Shown one piece after another: positions 17,692 through 26,726 of a stretch of 64,000 nt of DNA. The notes beneath the pieces are model-generated. The model did not search any database. It saw only the letters and a program-made list of their open reading frames with translations, and was not told the origin of the DNA. Position 1 is the stretch's first letter; each line of letters begins with the position of its first letter. Source of the stretch: UBA10646 sp003456175 (GTDB taxonomy: Bacteria; Bacteroidota; Bacteroidia; Chitinophagales; Chitinophagaceae); assembly GCA_031976225.1 (NCBI GenBank), contig DALYLQ010000002.1, positions 1 to 64,000 on the forward strand, given 5' to 3'. A program made the translations under genes and the position numbers.

Positions 17692-18589
17692 GAGGGTTGC
17701 TTTGTTTTATGGCATAAACAATTTTTATATACTGTGCTGCAATACTTGCTGCTGTTGCATTGGGTTGATGTTGTGCATACAACACAGCATTGCTTAAATG
17801 CAGTAGTTGGTGGTATTGCGTACGTATGGCTTCATCGGCAATAATAAACTCGTTAGTCCAAATCATTAGTTCGTCGGCGGTACATTGTAGTGCAGGAATA
17901 CCAGTAGTATCTAATAAATACGTACGTACCAATCGATCGGCTTGATGCATCCATACATGCCATGTTGCGGCCGAATTTGGCTGTTCTTTTGCGAGTTGCA
18001 TGAGTGCCTCAACAATACTTTTTTTACCGTAAGGTGTGGCTACTGTTGTTGTAAGTTGCTTGCGTTTTCGTAGCATTAAGCGCCAAAACAATATACTCAA
18101 AAGTGTTACTAAAACAACCCAAACAATAACACTACGCCACGAAAATGCTGATAGAGTTGGTGGTGCTTCGGCAATATCTTTCATAGTTCGTAAGCCTTGC
18201 ATACCAGTAATATTCGGTGAGAGTACTTCTATGTTGATTGCCGCCGTGCTAATACGATTGCCCGTGTTAGTAGCCACATCCATAGGCGGAATGGTGAATA
18301 CGCCACTATCGAAACCAGTGATTTGTAAAGTTTGTTGATAGGTTGTGATATCGTTAATAACAATAGTATCAATAATGCTCTTGTTGGCAATAACAAGTTG
18401 TTGGTTCAGTTGGGTAGTATCAAACCATTTTGTTAGCGTTATTCCAGCAGGGAGGTTGGCAACTTTAAGTTGTAGCGTTACTTGTTCGCCAAATAAAATT
18501 TTATTACGATCGGCAGTAATACTTGCTTGTTGTGCCCTTACGGTAAATGCGATAACAACCGCAACCATTGTTACTATTAGCTGCTTCAT
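17681..18589 (-). CDS. BatD/DUF4381-like exported membrane protein of the Bat operon
   Basis: The 302-residue protein has a signal peptide (ends FTVRAQ), an Ig-like periplasmic domain (ITADRNKILFGEQVTLQLKV to about residue 130), a single transmembrane helix (about 150-170, SVIVWVVLVTLLSILFW) and a cytoplasmic helical tail. It is the usual middle member of MoxR/Bat operons. Its start overlaps the DUF58 stop (ATGA). The signal-peptide end FTVRAQ is encoded by an exact copy of the dispersed 13-mer (18536-18548), and a 12-base match (18023-18034) lies in the tail. Confidence 0.75.
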   Translation of the reverse strand: MKQLIVTMVAVVIAFTVRAQQASITADRNKILFGEQVTLQLKVANLPAGITLTKWFDTTQLNQQLVIANKSIIDTIVINDITTYQQTLQITGFDSGVFTIPPMDVATNTGNRISTAAINIEVLSPNITGMQGLRTMKDIAEAPPTLSAFSWRSVIVWVVLVTLLSILFWRLMLRKRKQLTTTVATPYGKKSIVEALMQLAKEQPNSAATWHVWMHQADRLVRTYLLDTTGIPALQCTADELMIWTNEFIIADEAIRTQYHQLLHLSNAVLYAQHQPNATAASIAAQYIKIVYAIKQSNPHAV

Positions 18590-19503
18590 GCTCTTGTTCT
18601 AAACAGTTTTTGAAGTGCTAAAATGTAATCGTCGGTGGTGCTTAATTGTAGTAAAGCCGCACCTGCTTGGCGAAAGTTTTGCTGTGCTGCTTGCATAATA
18701 GCAGCATGTTGTTGCTCGTACTGCACCCGAATCGCTGGATCGTTGGTGTTAATGTAAGTGCGTTGTTGAGTTTCGGCATCTTTAAGTGCTATGCGGCCTA
18801 CTTTTGGTAGTTGTTTGTCGGCAGGGTCAAACAGTTGTATGCCAATAATATCGTGTCGCCGAGCTGCAGTTTGCAACACTTGTTCGTAGCCAGCATCGGC
18901 AAAGTCGCTGATGATAAATACAATGCTTTTGTGTTTTGAAACTCCATTCAGGTAGCGAATAGCATCTATAATATTTGTATTTGCTGCATGAGGTTGATGT
19001 ACTAACATTTCACGTAGCAGGTAGAGTACATGTTGCTTACCACTTCGTGGCGGGATGTATTTTTCTACTTTTTCACTAAAAAGTATAGTACCAATTTTGT
19101 CGTTGTTTTTAATGGCACTAAAAGCTACTGCTGCAGCTATTTCAATGGCTAGTTGCTGTTTGTTAACTTGTTGCGTACCAAATAAGGTGCTAGCACTCAC
19201 ATCTATTAACAAGAAAATACTAAGCTCTCTTTCTTCTTCAAAGGTTTTGGTGAAAGTGTGGCCATGCCGTGCACTAGTGTTCCAATCAATAAAGCGTATA
19301 TCGTCGCCGGCAGTGTAATCTCTTACTTCCTTAAAATTCATACCTCTGCCTTTAAAAGCGGTATGATAGGCGCCAGTAAATAAATGGTTGGTGAGCTTAC
19401 GGCTGGTGATTTCTAAACGCTTCACTTTTTCCCATAGCGCCTCTATATCGGCGGCAGCCAATACATGGGCACTAGTAGGTGGCGATTTGCGTTTAAACCA
19501 CAT
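18586..19503 (-). CDS. DUF58 domain protein (VWA-like) of the MoxR operon
   Basis: The 305-residue protein has the DUF58 hallmark GRGMNFKEVRDYTAGDDIRFIDW (about 53-75), then a VWA-like part with LLIDVSAS and FIISDFADAG. No transmembrane segment is evident, so it is probably cytoplasmic. Members partner with MoxR ATPases, and the exact activity is unknown. The gene lies 4 bases downstream of moxR and overlaps the next gene by an ATGA. Confidence 0.9.
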   Translation of the reverse strand: MWFKRKSPPTSAHVLAAADIEALWEKVKRLEITSRKLTNHLFTGAYHTAFKGRGMNFKEVRDYTAGDDIRFIDWNTSARHGHTFTKTFEEERELSIFLLIDVSASTLFGTQQVNKQQLAIEIAAAVAFSAIKNNDKIGTILFSEKVEKYIPPRSGKQHVLYLLREMLVHQPHAANTNIIDAIRYLNGVSKHKSIVFIISDFADAGYEQVLQTAARRHDIIGIQLFDPADKQLPKVGRIALKDAETQQRTYINTNDPAIRVQYEQQHAAIMQAAQQNFRQAGAALLQLSTTDDYILALQKLFRTRA

Positions 19504-19507
19504 GATA

Positions 19508-20509
19508 TTAAGGTATTTGAATGTTTTGTAACAGTGCTGTTATTACTTGATTGGTACTAATGCTTTCTGCTTCGGCTTCGTATGAAAGACCAATTCTATG
19601 GCGTAGTACATCGTGTGCAATGGCTTTTACATCGTCAGGTAGTACAAATGCACGTTGTTGTAAGAACGCGTACGCTTTTGCCGCAAGGGCCAAACTAATC
19701 GTTGCCCTTGGTGAGCCGCCGTAAGTAATAATACGTTTGAACGACTGCATGCCCGCAGTTTCGGGCTGACGTGTAGCATGTACCAGATCTACAATATACT
19801 GCTCAATTTTTCCATCCATATATACTTGTCGTACCAAACTACGAGCTGCAACAATTGCTTCAGTTTTAACAACCGGAGCAATAGTAGTTGGCGTAGCTAC
19901 ACCAACTTGTTGTTGCAGTATTTGCAGCTCTTCTGCTTTTGAAGGATAACCTACTTGCACTTTTAATAAAAAACGATCTAGTTGTGCTTCGGGCAGCGGA
20001 TACGTACCTTCTTGTTCTAATGGGTTTTGTGTAGCCAATACCAAAAAAGGCGTTGGCAATGGGTAGGTGGTATCGCCAATGGTTACCTGCCGTTCTTGCA
20101 TAGCCTCTAGCAGGGCACTTTGCACCTTTGCTGGGGCACGGTTGATTTCATCGGCCAAAATGAAGTTGGCGAAAATGGGCCCTTTGCGTACCACAAATTC
20201 GTTTCGAGCTTGATTGTACATCAGTGTTCCCACCACATCGGCAGGTAATAAATCGGGCGTGAATTGTATACGACTGAACTGGGCATCTACCGCCTGCGCC
20301 AAACTTTTGATGGCAAGGGTTTTGGCCAAACCCGGTACACCTTCCAGTAAAATATGTCCGTTGCTCAATAAGCCTACCAAAAGGCTGTTAACCATGTTAT
20401 GTTGCCCTACCAAAACTTGGGCAAGTGCATTGCTAATGGTTTTGGTAAATGCAGACGCTGTAACGATTTGCTCGTTAAGTGCTTGTATAGAAGCGTTGGA
20501 CTGGCTCAT
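19508..20509 (-). CDS. MoxR-family AAA+ ATPase
   Basis: The 333-residue protein has Walker A LEGVPGLAKT (about 56-65), Walker B ADEINRAP, sensor ATQNPLEQEGTYPLPEAQLDRF and the C-terminal lid. MoxR proteins act as chaperones for VWA proteins, which fits the operon that follows (DUF58, BatD-like, BatA). ATG 20509 is the first good start. The intergenic region to menG (20510-20710) holds a dispersed repeat (20535-20547) and is divergently transcribed. A degenerate repeat copy (19677-19688) encodes LAAKAY. Confidence 0.93.
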   Translation of the reverse strand: MSQSNASIQALNEQIVTASAFTKTISNALAQVLVGQHNMVNSLLVGLLSNGHILLEGVPGLAKTLAIKSLAQAVDAQFSRIQFTPDLLPADVVGTLMYNQARNEFVVRKGPIFANFILADEINRAPAKVQSALLEAMQERQVTIGDTTYPLPTPFLVLATQNPLEQEGTYPLPEAQLDRFLLKVQVGYPSKAEELQILQQQVGVATPTTIAPVVKTEAIVAARSLVRQVYMDGKIEQYIVDLVHATRQPETAGMQSFKRIITYGGSPRATISLALAAKAYAFLQQRAFVLPDDVKAIAHDVLRHRIGLSYEAEAESISTNQVITALLQNIQIP

Positions 20510-20696
20510 AGTGTTGTAATTCTAACCAAGAATACCTTACGGTAAATAGAAATATGGGTAATTGCTAATTACTGCAAGAATAACGCCAAAAATCAGCAAA
20601 TGCATTGCTGGTTTCGGTTTTTGGTATTTGTGGAATGTTAAATGGCAAATGCCTAGGATAAATCGTTAATTCATGCTGTAACAAACGCAGTAGCTA

Positions 20697-20704
20697 TACA
20701 TTTG
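20697..20704 (+). promoter_or_regulatory. -7 promoter element (TACATTTG) of menG-porT
   Basis: Exact match to TAnnTTTG, ending 6 bases before the ATG at 20711. A start of transcription about 7 bases downstream would coincide with the start codon, implying a leaderless message. No clear -33 TTG is visible. Confidence 0.5.
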
Positions 20705-20710
20705 CAGCCT

Positions 20711-21454
20711 ATGACCAAATACGCTCATGATAGGGTAGTGCCCGATGGTAGCAGTAAGTTGAATAAAAAGCAACAAGTAGCCGAAATGTTCAACAGTATT
20801 GCTTTTCGCTACGATTTTTTAAATCGTTTTTTGAGTGCAGGCATTGATATTCAGTGGAGAAAGAAAGCCATAGCGCAACTAAAAACGTTGCAACCTCAAA
20901 TGGTGCTCGATGTGGCAACGGGTACAGCCGATGTGGCTTTAATGACGCATGACATACTAAAGCCTGCTAAAATTATCGGTATCGATATATCGGAAGGTAT
21001 GCTGAGCTTAGGTAGAGAAAAAATTGCTAAAAAAGGACTTTCCAATACCATTGAGCTTTTTACAGGTGATAGTGAGAAAATAAATTATCCTGATTGTACG
21101 TTTGATGCAGTAACAGTTGCCTTTGGTGTTCGCAATTTCGAAAACCTTGAAGCGGGATTGACGGAAATGCTACGGGTATTAAAGCCTGGCGGCAAATTGG
21201 TAATACTAGAATTTAGTAGGCCAAAGCAAGTAGGTTTTAAGAGTTTATATAACTTATACATGAACATTGTTGCACCAAGTGTGGGCAAAATGTTCTCGAA
21301 AAATAAAGGTGCGTATGCTTATTTGAACGAGAGTGTACAAGCATTTCCCGAAAGGGAAAATTTGGTGACCATTATGAAGCAAGTAGGGTATCAGCAAACC
21401 TACTTTAAACCTTTGAGTTTAGGCATATGTTGCATTTATTGCGGAAGCAAATAA
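20711..21454 (+). CDS. ubiE: Demethylmenaquinone methyltransferase (MenG/UbiE)
   Basis: The 247-residue SAM-dependent methyltransferase converts demethylmenaquinone to menaquinone (respiratory quinone). It shows VAEMFNSIAFRYDFLN at the start, SAM motif I LDVATGTADVAL, post-I IGIDISEGML, and the family marker VAFGVRNFENL with LRVLKPGGKLVILEFSRP. ATG 20711 (MTKYAHD) is used, because the three codons before it lie in the promoter. The last 28 bases overlap porT, a neighbour pairing I recall in other Bacteroidota. Confidence 0.95.
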   Translation: MTKYAHDRVVPDGSSKLNKKQQVAEMFNSIAFRYDFLNRFLSAGIDIQWRKKAIAQLKTLQPQMVLDVATGTADVALMTHDILKPAKIIGIDISEGMLSLGREKIAKKGLSNTIELFTGDSEKINYPDCTFDAVTVAFGVRNFENLEAGLTEMLRVLKPGGKLVILEFSRPKQVGFKSLYNLYMNIVAPSVGKMFSKNKGAYAYLNESVQAFPERENLVTIMKQVGYQQTYFKPLSLGICCIYCGSK

Positions 21455-22146
21455 TTATAGGGCTAACCTGTTGTATCAGTACCGGAACGGTATTGGCGCA
21501 GCGTGAGCAGAACCGTCCCGATCACGATGATTGGCCGTATTATTTTGGGATGACGTTAGGCTACAATAGTAGCTACTTACATGCAAGTAAGCACCCATCG
21601 TTCATGGCGAGTGACAGCGTTAGTAGGGTTGAGCCTGGTGCTAGTGGTGGTATTGCATTAGGCTTGTTGGCTACATTGCGTATGAACCATCGCTTTGAGT
21701 TAAGAGCCAACCCTCAATTGATTTTAGGCGGTTCACGCTCTTTCACCTACACCTTACCAAAGCCTGCATTAGGCGAGCAGCCGGTGGTTACAAAGGTGCT
21801 TCCTAGTACCATTGTGAGTTTTCCGGTACACTTTAAATTTAATAGCGACCGTATTGATAATTTTAGATTTTACGTGCTTGGTGGCTTACGTTACGATATT
21901 GATTTAGCAAGTAATAGTGCTGCTCGTAATGCCGAAGATTTGATTAAACTTAAAAAGAACGATTACGGTGTGGAAGTGGGTATTGGCTTCAATTTCTACT
22001 TGCCATTTGTAACCGTAAGTCCTGAAATTAAGTTCTACAATGGTATGAGTAATATACACAGTCGTGATGCTGCATTGAAATACAGTAGTGTGTTAGATCA
22101 GTTGAATAGCCGTATGATTATGTTTAGCTTGCATTTAGAAGATTAG
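21427..22146 (+). CDS. porT: PorT-family outer-membrane protein (type IX secretion)
   Basis: The 239-residue protein has a signal peptide ending TVLAQ, then WPYYFGMTLGYNSSYL and barrel strands (RFELRANPQLILGG; FRFYVLGGLRYDIDLAS; DYGVEVGIGFNFYLPF), ending MFSLHLED. PorT/SprT is needed for type IX secretion in Porphyromonas and Flavobacterium. Its position overlapping ubiE fits the arrangement I recall for porT, and supports the name over a generic barrel. Together with gldMN it shows that this genome encodes a type IX system. A very strong hairpin follows. Confidence 0.82.
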   Translation: MLHLLRKQIIIGLTCCISTGTVLAQREQNRPDHDDWPYYFGMTLGYNSSYLHASKHPSFMASDSVSRVEPGASGGIALGLLATLRMNHRFELRANPQLILGGSRSFTYTLPKPALGEQPVVTKVLPSTIVSFPVHFKFNSDRIDNFRFYVLGGLRYDIDLASNSAARNAEDLIKLKKNDYGVEVGIGFNFYLPFVTVSPEIKFYNGMSNIHSRDAALKYSSVLDQLNSRMIMFSLHLED

Positions 22147-22186
22147 CATTGTATCAACATTTACCGTAAGGTAGGTGTGTAGTAAG

Positions 22187-22227
22187 CATACGATATGGGG
22201 CGGCCGAAGGCCGCCCCATATCGTATG
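22187..22227. terminator. Perfect 19-bp hairpin between convergent genes, flanked by inverted repeat copies
   Basis: Arms 22187-22205 and 22209-22227 (core GGGGCGGCC/GGCCGCCCC) are perfect complements with a GAA loop. There is no T-run. Dispersed repeats in opposite orientation flank it (22159-22171 and 22247-22259), so the whole 100-base gap can fold as one nested structure. A role in ending both convergent transcripts is likely. Confidence 0.65.
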
Positions 22228-22260
22228 TATCATATTGTAAGGTTACCCTTGCGGTAAATA

Positions 22261-23955
22261 TTATAGCAAAATGCTACGACGTGCAAGGTTAGCTCTAACA
22301 CCAAGGTTGAAGAAAAACACATTTTGCGCAGCGCCACCATCTAACTTGTAGTTGCGTTGCGTAGCACTTGCATCTATAAACATGTTTTCTAAGATTTCGT
22401 AGGCTGCATGTATATCAATGAAAGTACAGTTGCCAGCACGTTCGCTACCTACAAATAAATTATCGTTTCTGGCTCTGGTATTGTAAGAAAGGAAAATATT
22501 ACTGCCATAATTACGACCATTCACATCGGTACCTTGCTTATACATCATTAACTGTGCATTGAGGTACAGCTTAGGTGTAGGTTGGTAGCGCAACTGGGCA
22601 ATAATTTCTCGAACGCTTGCCCCCAACGGATGTGCTAATGGCTGGTTGTAGTGTGTAAATGAGGTGATACTATCGCGGTGGGTATAGGTGAACGGACGAA
22701 TCCAATTGTACTCTACTTGTAAATCTAAGTTGCTGATGCCAGCCACATCGATATACTTGAAACCTAGTTGTGCTGCATGTTTGTTAAGCCAACTACCTTC
22801 TCGGTATTTTTTTATGGCATCAAATACAAACTCATTAATAACTAACTGCCCATATAGCTGCACATTTTTATTGATATTGCTTTTGAAATCGATACCAACG
22901 GTGGCCTTATCGGGGCTACCCAAATTGCCTTCAATAGCTCGGTAGAAAATAACAGGGTTTAAGTATTGTAACTCAAAACCATTGGCACGGCCAAATACCA
23001 CATTTTCATATAAGCCAATATTTAACCATTTGGCAACGTTGAAACTTATATGGTGCGCCGTCATGTATTTTTTAGGAAGCAATCTATCGGTACCTGTTTT
23101 CCGGAACGTTGCAGTCATTTCAGTGAATACATTTTCATAGTCGAACCGCCATACACGTGTTTTTAATTTAAAGAACAGATAAGGAGCACCAAAATCGCTT
23201 AAAAATAAACTGCGAATACCGTTACCAAGGTGCAGTTTATCGTAAGCGAACATCATGTTCAATTTATTATTCACTGCACTGAAAGTGATGCCGCCACGTG
23301 CATCGAAGTAATCGACTGTATTATTTTCTTGACTCTTGTAAAAGGCTGCGCCAGGTACTGCGGTGAATTTTTGTACGAACTGGCGTACATACAATGGTTG
23401 GCGTTCTTGATTATCGGTGAGGTAAGTGTAGAAGCCTAACTTACCAGCAATATTGCCGCGTACGCTAATACCTCTGGTATTTACGAAAGTGCTACCGGTA
23501 CCATCGTTCGCATTGCCCATTTGTATGCCCAGTACCGGATTTACCGCAAGGTGAAAATCGTTCGTGTGTACCTCGAACATATTGCCATGGCTCTTAAAAA
23601 AGGTACCCCATAAATTTTTACGACTATTGTAAGCGTTGTAATTGCTGGTCCATTCGCGGTTGCTTGCCAAAAGGCGTTGAATATTATGACGATCTATAGT
23701 ACTTAGCGGAATAGGTGCAATGCCTAGTTTATCAAGGCTATCTATGTAGGCTACACGCTGTGTAACACTGCGGCGTTCGTACATTTTCATGGTTGTGAAG
23801 CCCAGCACACTATCGTTACGCAATTTTATATCGAGCCTGTCAATGAGTTGATATTGTTTGTGGCCAAGCGGTATATAATCGCTTTGAGCTATTAAGTTGC
23901 CGAAGCATAAAAACATACTGCCCATCAACAAACGCCAATGCTTACTTTGCAGCAT
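22261..23955 (-). CDS. Outer-membrane beta-barrel protein, Wzi/RemB-like
   Basis: The 564-residue protein has a signal peptide ending NLIAQ, a helical N-terminal part (YIPLGHKQYQLIDRLDIKL; about 20-110) and a long beta-barrel (GFYTYLTDNQERQPLYV; GIDFKSNINKNVQLYGQLV), ending VFFFNLGVRANL. The YIPLG-YQLIDR start reminds me of gliding-motility protein RemB and capsule-assembly Wzi-like proteins, but I cannot confirm this. It probably has a role at the cell surface. LAVN near residue 137 is encoded by a dispersed repeat (23539-23551). It is divergent from dihydroorotase, with only 22 bases between the two start codons. Confidence 0.65.
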   Translation of the reverse strand: MLQSKHWRLLMGSMFLCFGNLIAQSDYIPLGHKQYQLIDRLDIKLRNDSVLGFTTMKMYERRSVTQRVAYIDSLDKLGIAPIPLSTIDRHNIQRLLASNREWTSNYNAYNSRKNLWGTFFKSHGNMFEVHTNDFHLAVNPVLGIQMGNANDGTGSTFVNTRGISVRGNIAGKLGFYTYLTDNQERQPLYVRQFVQKFTAVPGAAFYKSQENNTVDYFDARGGITFSAVNNKLNMMFAYDKLHLGNGIRSLFLSDFGAPYLFFKLKTRVWRFDYENVFTEMTATFRKTGTDRLLPKKYMTAHHISFNVAKWLNIGLYENVVFGRANGFELQYLNPVIFYRAIEGNLGSPDKATVGIDFKSNINKNVQLYGQLVINEFVFDAIKKYREGSWLNKHAAQLGFKYIDVAGISNLDLQVEYNWIRPFTYTHRDSITSFTHYNQPLAHPLGASVREIIAQLRYQPTPKLYLNAQLMMYKQGTDVNGRNYGSNIFLSYNTRARNDNLFVGSERAGNCTFIDIHAAYEILENMFIDASATQRNYKLDGGAAQNVFFFNLGVRANLARRSILL

Positions 23956-23977
23956 AAATCAAAATTGTTTTAAGGTT

Positions 23978-25360
23978 ATGAGTATCCTCATTACAAATAT
24001 AGGAATTGTTAATGAAGGTAATATTAGCTACGGTGATGTTTATGTAAAACATGAACGTATCGAAAAAATTGCTGCTAAAATAGAGGTTAAAGCCGATGTG
24101 ACAGAAATTGACGGAACAGGCTTGTTGTTATTGCCAGGCGTTATTGATGATCAGGTGCATTTTAGAGAACCTGGGTTAACGCATAAAGCCACTATTCATA
24201 CCGAAAGTATGGCTGCTGTAGCTGGTGGTGTTACTAGCTTTATGGAAATGCCTAACACCATGCCACCGGCATTTACGCAAGCACTGTTAGAACAAAAATA
24301 TACTACAGCCGCTGCTACATCGGTAGCAAATTATTCGTTTTTCATGGGTACTTCTAACGATAATATCGATGAAATTTTAAAGGTCAATGAAAAGAAAAAT
24401 GAAATATGCGGCGTTAAAATTTTTATGGGTAGTAGCACGGGTAACCTACTGGTAGATAATATGTTGGCACTAGAAAAAGTGTTTGCAGGTAGCGAGGTGC
24501 TAATTGCTACCCATTGCGAAGAGGAAAGTATAATTAGAGATAACTTACGTAAATACAAAGCAGATTACAATACCATTCTACCGGCACATCACGCACTTAT
24601 TCGTAATGAAGAAGCGTGCTTTGAAAGCAGTTTAAAAGCCATACAGCTAGCACAAAAGCATGGAAGCCGCTTACATATTTTACATATAAGCACGGCTAAA
24701 GAGTTGCAATTGTTCAGCAACATGCTGCCATTAAAAGATAAGCGTATTACCAGCGAAGTATGCGTACATCATTTGCATTTTACTGCTAACGATTACGAAA
24801 CCCTTGGTAACCGTATCAAATGCAATCCTGCTATTAAAGCAGCGCACAATAAGACTGCTTTATGGGAAGCCTTATTAGACGATAGGCTCGATGTTATTGC
24901 CACCGATCATGCCCCGCATACCCTAGCAGAAAAAGGTTTTGAGCGTACTACCGATGGTGTATTAATACCCGTTGAAAACGCTACTTACGAACAATCGCAT
25001 GCTGGCTTGCCGCTAGTACAACATAGCTTATTATTAATGTTGCATTATGTACAACAAGGTAATATTAGCATTGAAAAAGTAGTGCAGAAAATGAGCCATG
25101 CTGTTGCCGATTGTTTCGATATCAAGGAACGCGGCTATTTGCGAGAAGGTTACTTTGCCGACATGGTATTGGTAGATATGCACCAATCGAGCACTGTAAC
25201 TCCAAAATCACTCTATTACAAATGTGGTTGGAGCCCACTTGAAGGCTTCACTTTTCCTGCCACCATACACAGTACTTACGTAAATGGTAATCTAGCATAT
25301 GGAAATGGAGCCGTAGTTGCAGCTACAAGAGGTAAGCGACTCTTATTTGATAGAAAATAA
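23978..25360 (+). CDS. pyrC: Dihydroorotase (class I amidohydrolase)
   Basis: The 460-residue enzyme of de novo pyrimidine synthesis closes carbamoyl-aspartate to dihydroorotate. Visible metal-site elements are DDQVHFREPG (about 58-67), the lysine of VKIFMGSS expected to be carboxylated, IATHCEEE, HILHIST and the catalytic ATDHAPHT (about 308-315). The first metal motif is QVH, whereas the classical motif is HxH. I recall the same DDQVHFREPG in other Bacteroidota dihydroorotases, so it may be a clade feature. ATG 23978 (MSILITN) is chosen; the longer frame from 23897 overlaps the divergent gene. Confidence 0.88.
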   Translation: MSILITNIGIVNEGNISYGDVYVKHERIEKIAAKIEVKADVTEIDGTGLLLLPGVIDDQVHFREPGLTHKATIHTESMAAVAGGVTSFMEMPNTMPPAFTQALLEQKYTTAAATSVANYSFFMGTSNDNIDEILKVNEKKNEICGVKIFMGSSTGNLLVDNMLALEKVFAGSEVLIATHCEEESIIRDNLRKYKADYNTILPAHHALIRNEEACFESSLKAIQLAQKHGSRLHILHISTAKELQLFSNMLPLKDKRITSEVCVHHLHFTANDYETLGNRIKCNPAIKAAHNKTALWEALLDDRLDVIATDHAPHTLAEKGFERTTDGVLIPVENATYEQSHAGLPLVQHSLLLMLHYVQQGNISIEKVVQKMSHAVADCFDIKERGYLREGYFADMVLVDMHQSSTVTPKSLYYKCGWSPLEGFTFPATIHSTYVNGNLAYGNGAVVAATRGKRLLFDRK

Positions 25361-25390
25361 TACTACTTTCATTCGCATACCACGCTGCAT

Positions 25391-26710
25391 ATGCAAATAG
25401 ATAAAACCACCTTGGCTGATTTAAATATTTTCGGCAGTGCCGATGATCAGTTGAGTGTATATCAACACATCAACCAATGTCGTACTAATGGCGGTGCATT
25501 TTACTTACAACAACTCATGCATAAACCCTTACAAACGGTAGATGCAATTGAGCAAACGCAGCAATTATTACAACGCATTATAGCTGTACAAAGCGGTTGG
25601 CCAACCTACGTTACCAATGGTACCATTATGGTGGTAGAACGCTTTTACGATGCACCCGTTGGCGATATGCCCATGCATCCTAACTTACTAAATGCTTATG
25701 CCTACAAATGGTTAAACAGTGCCGATTATGCCTTGGTACGCTATAGTATTAAGCACATTGCCGATTTGGTAAAGGGTATGTTGGCGTTACATCATTTACT
25801 GCAAAGTGAAGATAACCCTCCGTTACTCAAACAGCTATTGGCGGAGATTGAACAATTAACTCCATCGGCCCTTGCGGTAAATATTACTGACTATGCAGGC
25901 GTAGAAACTCGCAACCCGGTTAAGGTGTTACAAATAGGGAACTTTCTACAACGCTTTTATAAACAACAGGCATTAAGCTTGGTAAATGTGTTCAGTAAGT
26001 TAGATGCTTATTTTGGAATGGCTAGTGCTGTTGTGCAATACGGCTACACTTTTCCTAAAGTGAGTGCATCTAGCAAGCCTATGTTAACAGCAACACAACT
26101 CTATCATCCTTTACTTCCAACACCAACAGCGTACGATGTAGATTTGCTCCAAGCACAAAACTTTCTCTTCTTAACGGGGGCTAATATGGCCGGTAAAAGC
26201 ACTTTTATTAAAGCTGTTGGTGTAGCAGCGTATTTGGCACATATTGGTATGGCAGTACCATCAAAGCAAATGCATATTACCTGCTTAGAAGGACTACTAA
26301 GTAATATTCAAATGGCCGATAACCTTATTAAAGGCGAAAGCTATTTTTTCAACGAAGTACAACATATCAAAAAAACCATTGAAAAAATAAATGATGGAAA
26401 GCCTTGGTTAATACTAATAGATGAACTTTTTAAAGGCACTAACGTGCAAGACGCTATGAAATGCAGCACAGCTGTAATTGAAGGCTTACGCAAAATGCAC
26501 AACACCATTTTTATTCTTAGTACGCATTTGTATGAAATAGCGGAGCATCTTCAGCAGTACAAAAACTTACAATTCCGCTATTTTGAAACCGCGGTAGCCG
26601 AAGAACAATTAGTGTTTAGCTATCAATTGAAAGAAGGCGTAAGTAACGATAGGCTTGGCTATTTAATTTTAAAGCGTGAAGGTGTAGTTCAAATGCTCGA
26701 AGCACTGTAA
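25391..26710 (+). CDS. MutS-family ATPase without mismatch-recognition domain
   Basis: The 439-residue protein contains the MutS core and ATPase domains only: helical core about 1-215, then Walker A LTGANMAGKSTFIKAV (about 255-270), the ESYFFNEVQ signature segment, Walker B LILIDELFKGTN and the switch STHLYEIAEHL. N-terminal mismatch-binding (MutS I) and Smr nuclease domains are absent. It is therefore not MutS1 or MutS2 in the usual sense but one of the short MutS-like proteins common in Bacteroidota. The function is unknown. It follows pyrC by 30 bases. LAVN is encoded by a dispersed repeat (25870-25882). Confidence 0.85.
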   Translation: MQIDKTTLADLNIFGSADDQLSVYQHINQCRTNGGAFYLQQLMHKPLQTVDAIEQTQQLLQRIIAVQSGWPTYVTNGTIMVVERFYDAPVGDMPMHPNLLNAYAYKWLNSADYALVRYSIKHIADLVKGMLALHHLLQSEDNPPLLKQLLAEIEQLTPSALAVNITDYAGVETRNPVKVLQIGNFLQRFYKQQALSLVNVFSKLDAYFGMASAVVQYGYTFPKVSASSKPMLTATQLYHPLLPTPTAYDVDLLQAQNFLFLTGANMAGKSTFIKAVGVAAYLAHIGMAVPSKQMHITCLEGLLSNIQMADNLIKGESYFFNEVQHIKKTIEKINDGKPWLILIDELFKGTNVQDAMKCSTAVIEGLRKMHNTIFILSTHLYEIAEHLQQYKNLQFRYFETAVAEEQLVFSYQLKEGVSNDRLGYLILKREGVVQMLEAL

Positions 26711-26714
26711 CAAC

Positions 26715-26722
26715 TACATTTG
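26715..26722 (+). promoter_or_regulatory. -7 promoter element (TACATTTG) of rsgA
   Basis: Exact TAnnTTTG match ending 4 bases before the rsgA ATG (26727), which implies a leaderless or nearly leaderless message. It lies immediately after the stop of the MutS-like gene. Confidence 0.5.
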
Positions 26723-26726
26723 TTCT

